This document shows positions 62,399 to 64,000 of a DNA stretch of 64,000 nt, in pieces. The position numbers and the translations under genes are program-made. A model generated the notes under the pieces. The model ran no database searches. It saw only the letters and a list, made by a program, of their open reading frames with translations, and was not told the DNA's origin. The first letter of the stretch is position 1, and each line of letters opens with the position of its first letter. This DNA is from VAZQ01 sp963835165 (lineage in GTDB: Bacteria > Pseudomonadota > Alphaproteobacteria > Rhizobiales > Xanthobacteraceae): assembly GCA_963835165.1 (NCBI GenBank), contig CAWIGD010000067.1, positions 1-64,000 on the forward strand. The letters are read 5' to 3'.

Positions 62399-63946
62399 AT
62401 GCTGGAACTGCTTGACCGCTATCGCCACAAGATCAAATCGGCGGAAGAACTGCGCGACATCATCGGCCCGCGCCCGCGCAAGAAGCGTGTGATCATGTGC
62501 CATGGCGTGTTCGATGTGGTCCATCCCGGCCATGTGCGCCATCTGCTGTACGCCAGGAGCAAGGCCGACCTGCTGATCGCCAGCATCACGGCGGACCACC
62601 ACATCACCAAGGGAACGCATCGTCCGCATGTGCCGCAGGATCTGCGCGCGGTGAATCTGGCCGCTTTCGAGGTCGTCGACTACGTCGTTATCGACAAGAA
62701 CGCCAAGCCGATCGATAACATACGCATCATCCAGCCCGACTATTTCGCCAAGGGGTTCGAGTACACGGCCAGCGGCATGCCGGTTAAGACCGCGGAAGAG
62801 GCGGACGTCCTCCAGTCCTATGGCGGCGAGATCATCTTCACGCCCGGCGACATCGTCTATTCGTCCTCGAATCTCATCGATCTGGCGCCGCCGGCGATCA
62901 AGCTCGAAAAGCTCCAGATTGTCATGGAGCGGAACGGCATCACGTTCGACAAGCTGCGGCAAACACTTGACGCCATGACAGGACGCCGCGTCCATGTCGT
63001 CGGCGACACGATCGTGGACAGCTATACCCATTGTGCCATGATCGGCGGCCAGACCAAGACGCCGACCATGAGCGTGCTGTTCGAGCGCAAGGTCGACTAT
63101 GTCGGCGGCGCTGCCATCGTGGCCAAGCATCTCGCGGCGGCCGGTGGCCGGGTGACGTTTTCGACCGTGCTCGGCGACGACAGCTACCGGGACTTCGTCA
63201 TCGACGATCTCAAAGGCGTCGATATCGAAGTGCACGCGGTGATCGATCGTTCCCGGCCGACGGTCAACAAGAATGCGATCGTCGTCGGGGGCTATCGGCT
63301 TCTGAAGGTGGACACGCTCGACAACCGTTCGATCTCCGACCAGATCCTCGAAGAGATCACCCGCGCGGTAAGAAAAGTGCCGACCGACGCGGTGGTGTTC
63401 TCGGATTTCCGCCACGGCCTTTTCAACCGACGCACCATCCCTGAACTGGTGCAGGCACTGCCCGACGGCTGCTTTCGGGTCGCGGACAGCCAGGTCGCAA
63501 GCCGTTGGGGCAACATCACCGACTTTCAGGGTTTTGATCTGATCACGCCCAATGAGCGCGAGGCCCGTTTTGCCCTCGGCGACCAGGACTCCGGCATTCG
63601 GCCGCTGGCCTCGAACCTTTTTGACTCGTCGCGTTGCAGACTGCTCATCCTCAAGCTCGGCGAACGCGGCGTGCTCGCTTGCTGCAACTCCGACCATGAG
63701 TCGCTAGACAGCTTCTTCGTCATCGACAGTTTCGTGGATCGACTGGTTGACGCGGTTGGGGCCGGCGATGCGTTGCTCGCCTATGCAACGCTCGCGATGC
63801 TCTCTGTCCGCGACCCCGCCATTGCAACGATTCTCGGCACGATGGCCGCGGCCGTCGAATGCGAATGCGACGGCAACATCCCGGTGACAGCCGACGACCT
63901 GCGCTCGAAGATCGATGTCGTCGAGCGGCAAATGGCCCCCGCTTGA
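62399..63946 (+). CDS. fused nucleotidyltransferase-PfkB kinase, HldE-like with reversed domain order
   Basis: The 515-residue protein has an N-terminal cytidylyltransferase-like domain with MCHGVFDVVHPGHVRHLLYA (HxGH at 42-45). A linker with KGFEYTASGMPVKTAEEADV follows. A PfkB-type sugar kinase then occupies about residues 195-510, with GGAAIVAKHLAAAGGRVTF, TPNEREARFALG, KLGERGVLACC and the catalytic DAVGAGDALLAY (Asp457). Canonical HldE, encoded at 41258-42727, has kinase first. GAGG lies six bases before the ATG. It closes the cassette that supplies isomerase, phosphatase, transaldolase and epimerases, and probably phosphorylates and nucleotide-activates a heptose-type sugar. Confidence 0.87.
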   Translation: MLELLDRYRHKIKSAEELRDIIGPRPRKKRVIMCHGVFDVVHPGHVRHLLYARSKADLLIASITADHHITKGTHRPHVPQDLRAVNLAAFEVVDYVVIDKNAKPIDNIRIIQPDYFAKGFEYTASGMPVKTAEEADVLQSYGGEIIFTPGDIVYSSSNLIDLAPPAIKLEKLQIVMERNGITFDKLRQTLDAMTGRRVHVVGDTIVDSYTHCAMIGGQTKTPTMSVLFERKVDYVGGAAIVAKHLAAAGGRVTFSTVLGDDSYRDFVIDDLKGVDIEVHAVIDRSRPTVNKNAIVVGGYRLLKVDTLDNRSISDQILEEITRAVRKVPTDAVVFSDFRHGLFNRRTIPELVQALPDGCFRVADSQVASRWGNITDFQGFDLITPNEREARFALGDQDSGIRPLASNLFDSSRCRLLILKLGERGVLACCNSDHESLDSFFVIDSFVDRLVDAVGAGDALLAYATLAMLSVRDPAIATILGTMAAAVECECDGNIPVTADDLRSKIDVVERQMAPA

Positions 63947-63957
63947 GCGCTTCACCG

Positions 63958-64000
63958 ATGCGGGTCGTGGTCGCCGGTCTCGGTGTTCAAGGTCACAAGC
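63958..64000 (+). CDS. start of a Gfo/Idh/MocA-type oxidoreductase (3' end outside window)
   Basis: Only MRVVVAGLGVQGHK is visible, twelve bases after the preceding stop. The GLGVQGHK turn is the typical nucleotide-binding start of Gfo/Idh/MocA dehydrogenases, which oxidise or reduce sugar nucleotides in glycan loci. A TTG at 63943 is an alternative start. The call rests on 14 residues and on context. Confidence 0.5.
   Translation, partial: MRVVVAGLGVQGHK

Noticed and set aside
62399..63946. Reversed HldE domain order caused by misassembly or frameshift
   Set aside because: The gene is a single uninterrupted frame with a good ribosome site, a linker and distinct sequence from hldE, so it is a genuine separate protein.

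Overview
The window looks like chromosome from a GC-rich alphaproteobacterium of the Hyphomicrobiales, closest in style to Bradyrhizobium, Rhodopseudomonas or other Xanthobacteraceae-type genera. The reasons are a PF02530-type porin, many orphan TctC/Bug periplasmic binding proteins, the family of palindromic intergenic repeats (ATTCCGGG, GTAGGTTGGGTC and CCCTACGG arms), an orphan DUF5681 gene and a heptose-containing LPS core. This placement is inference from gene content; no rRNA or tRNA gene was seen.

Region 1 (1-18.6 kb) is an accessory, scarred region. It holds six Bug-type binding proteins without any TctA/TctB membrane partner, a complete nitrate/sulfonate/taurine-type ABC operon on the minus strand (binding protein, ATPase, two permeases, each overlapping the next by 4 bp), two MFS transporters, a Tat-exported multicopper oxidase, a VOC protein and an RraA-like aldolase. 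Between them lie debris: a 780-bp internally deleted IS481-type element, two more IS481 ends, a truncated near-identical copy of the RraA-like gene, and fragments of a chromate transporter, a PRC-barrel protein and an SPFH/prohibitin protein.

Region 2 (18.9-34.2 kb) is catabolic. It contains two glutathione transferases, an SDR, an esterase-like hydrolase, an orphan DUF5681 pair, a 6PGDH-like dehydrogenase divergent from a class II aldolase with an NMT1-type binding protein, a PaaG-like hydratase/isomerase, a MarR regulator with a clear palindromic operator, a branched-chain-type ABC operon and a fumarylacetoacetate-hydrolase-family enzyme. The ABC operon is full of one-base indels, many in C or G runs, which look more like sequence errors than decay.

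Region 3 (34.2-64 kb) is an envelope-glycan locus. It has an MsbA-like exporter, heptosyltransferases I and II and a third GT9 enzyme, HldD and HldE, core glycosyltransferases, an O-antigen-ligase-type protein, and O-chain functions: a CapD-type dehydratase/epimerase, a WecA/WbpL-type initiating transferase, two paralogous GT4 enzymes, a deacetylase, a formyltransferase and an asparagine-synthetase-like amidotransferase.

The last 5.5 kb is the most interesting part. It is a tightly overlapping cassette of a divergent SIS isomerase, a GmhB-type phosphatase, a transaldolase, two NDP-sugar epimerase/dehydratases and a second HldE-like enzyme with its domains in reversed order, followed by the start of a Gfo/Idh-type oxidoreductase. 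Together these could build a second, modified NDP-heptose from central metabolites, separately from the HldE/HldD route 17 kb upstream.
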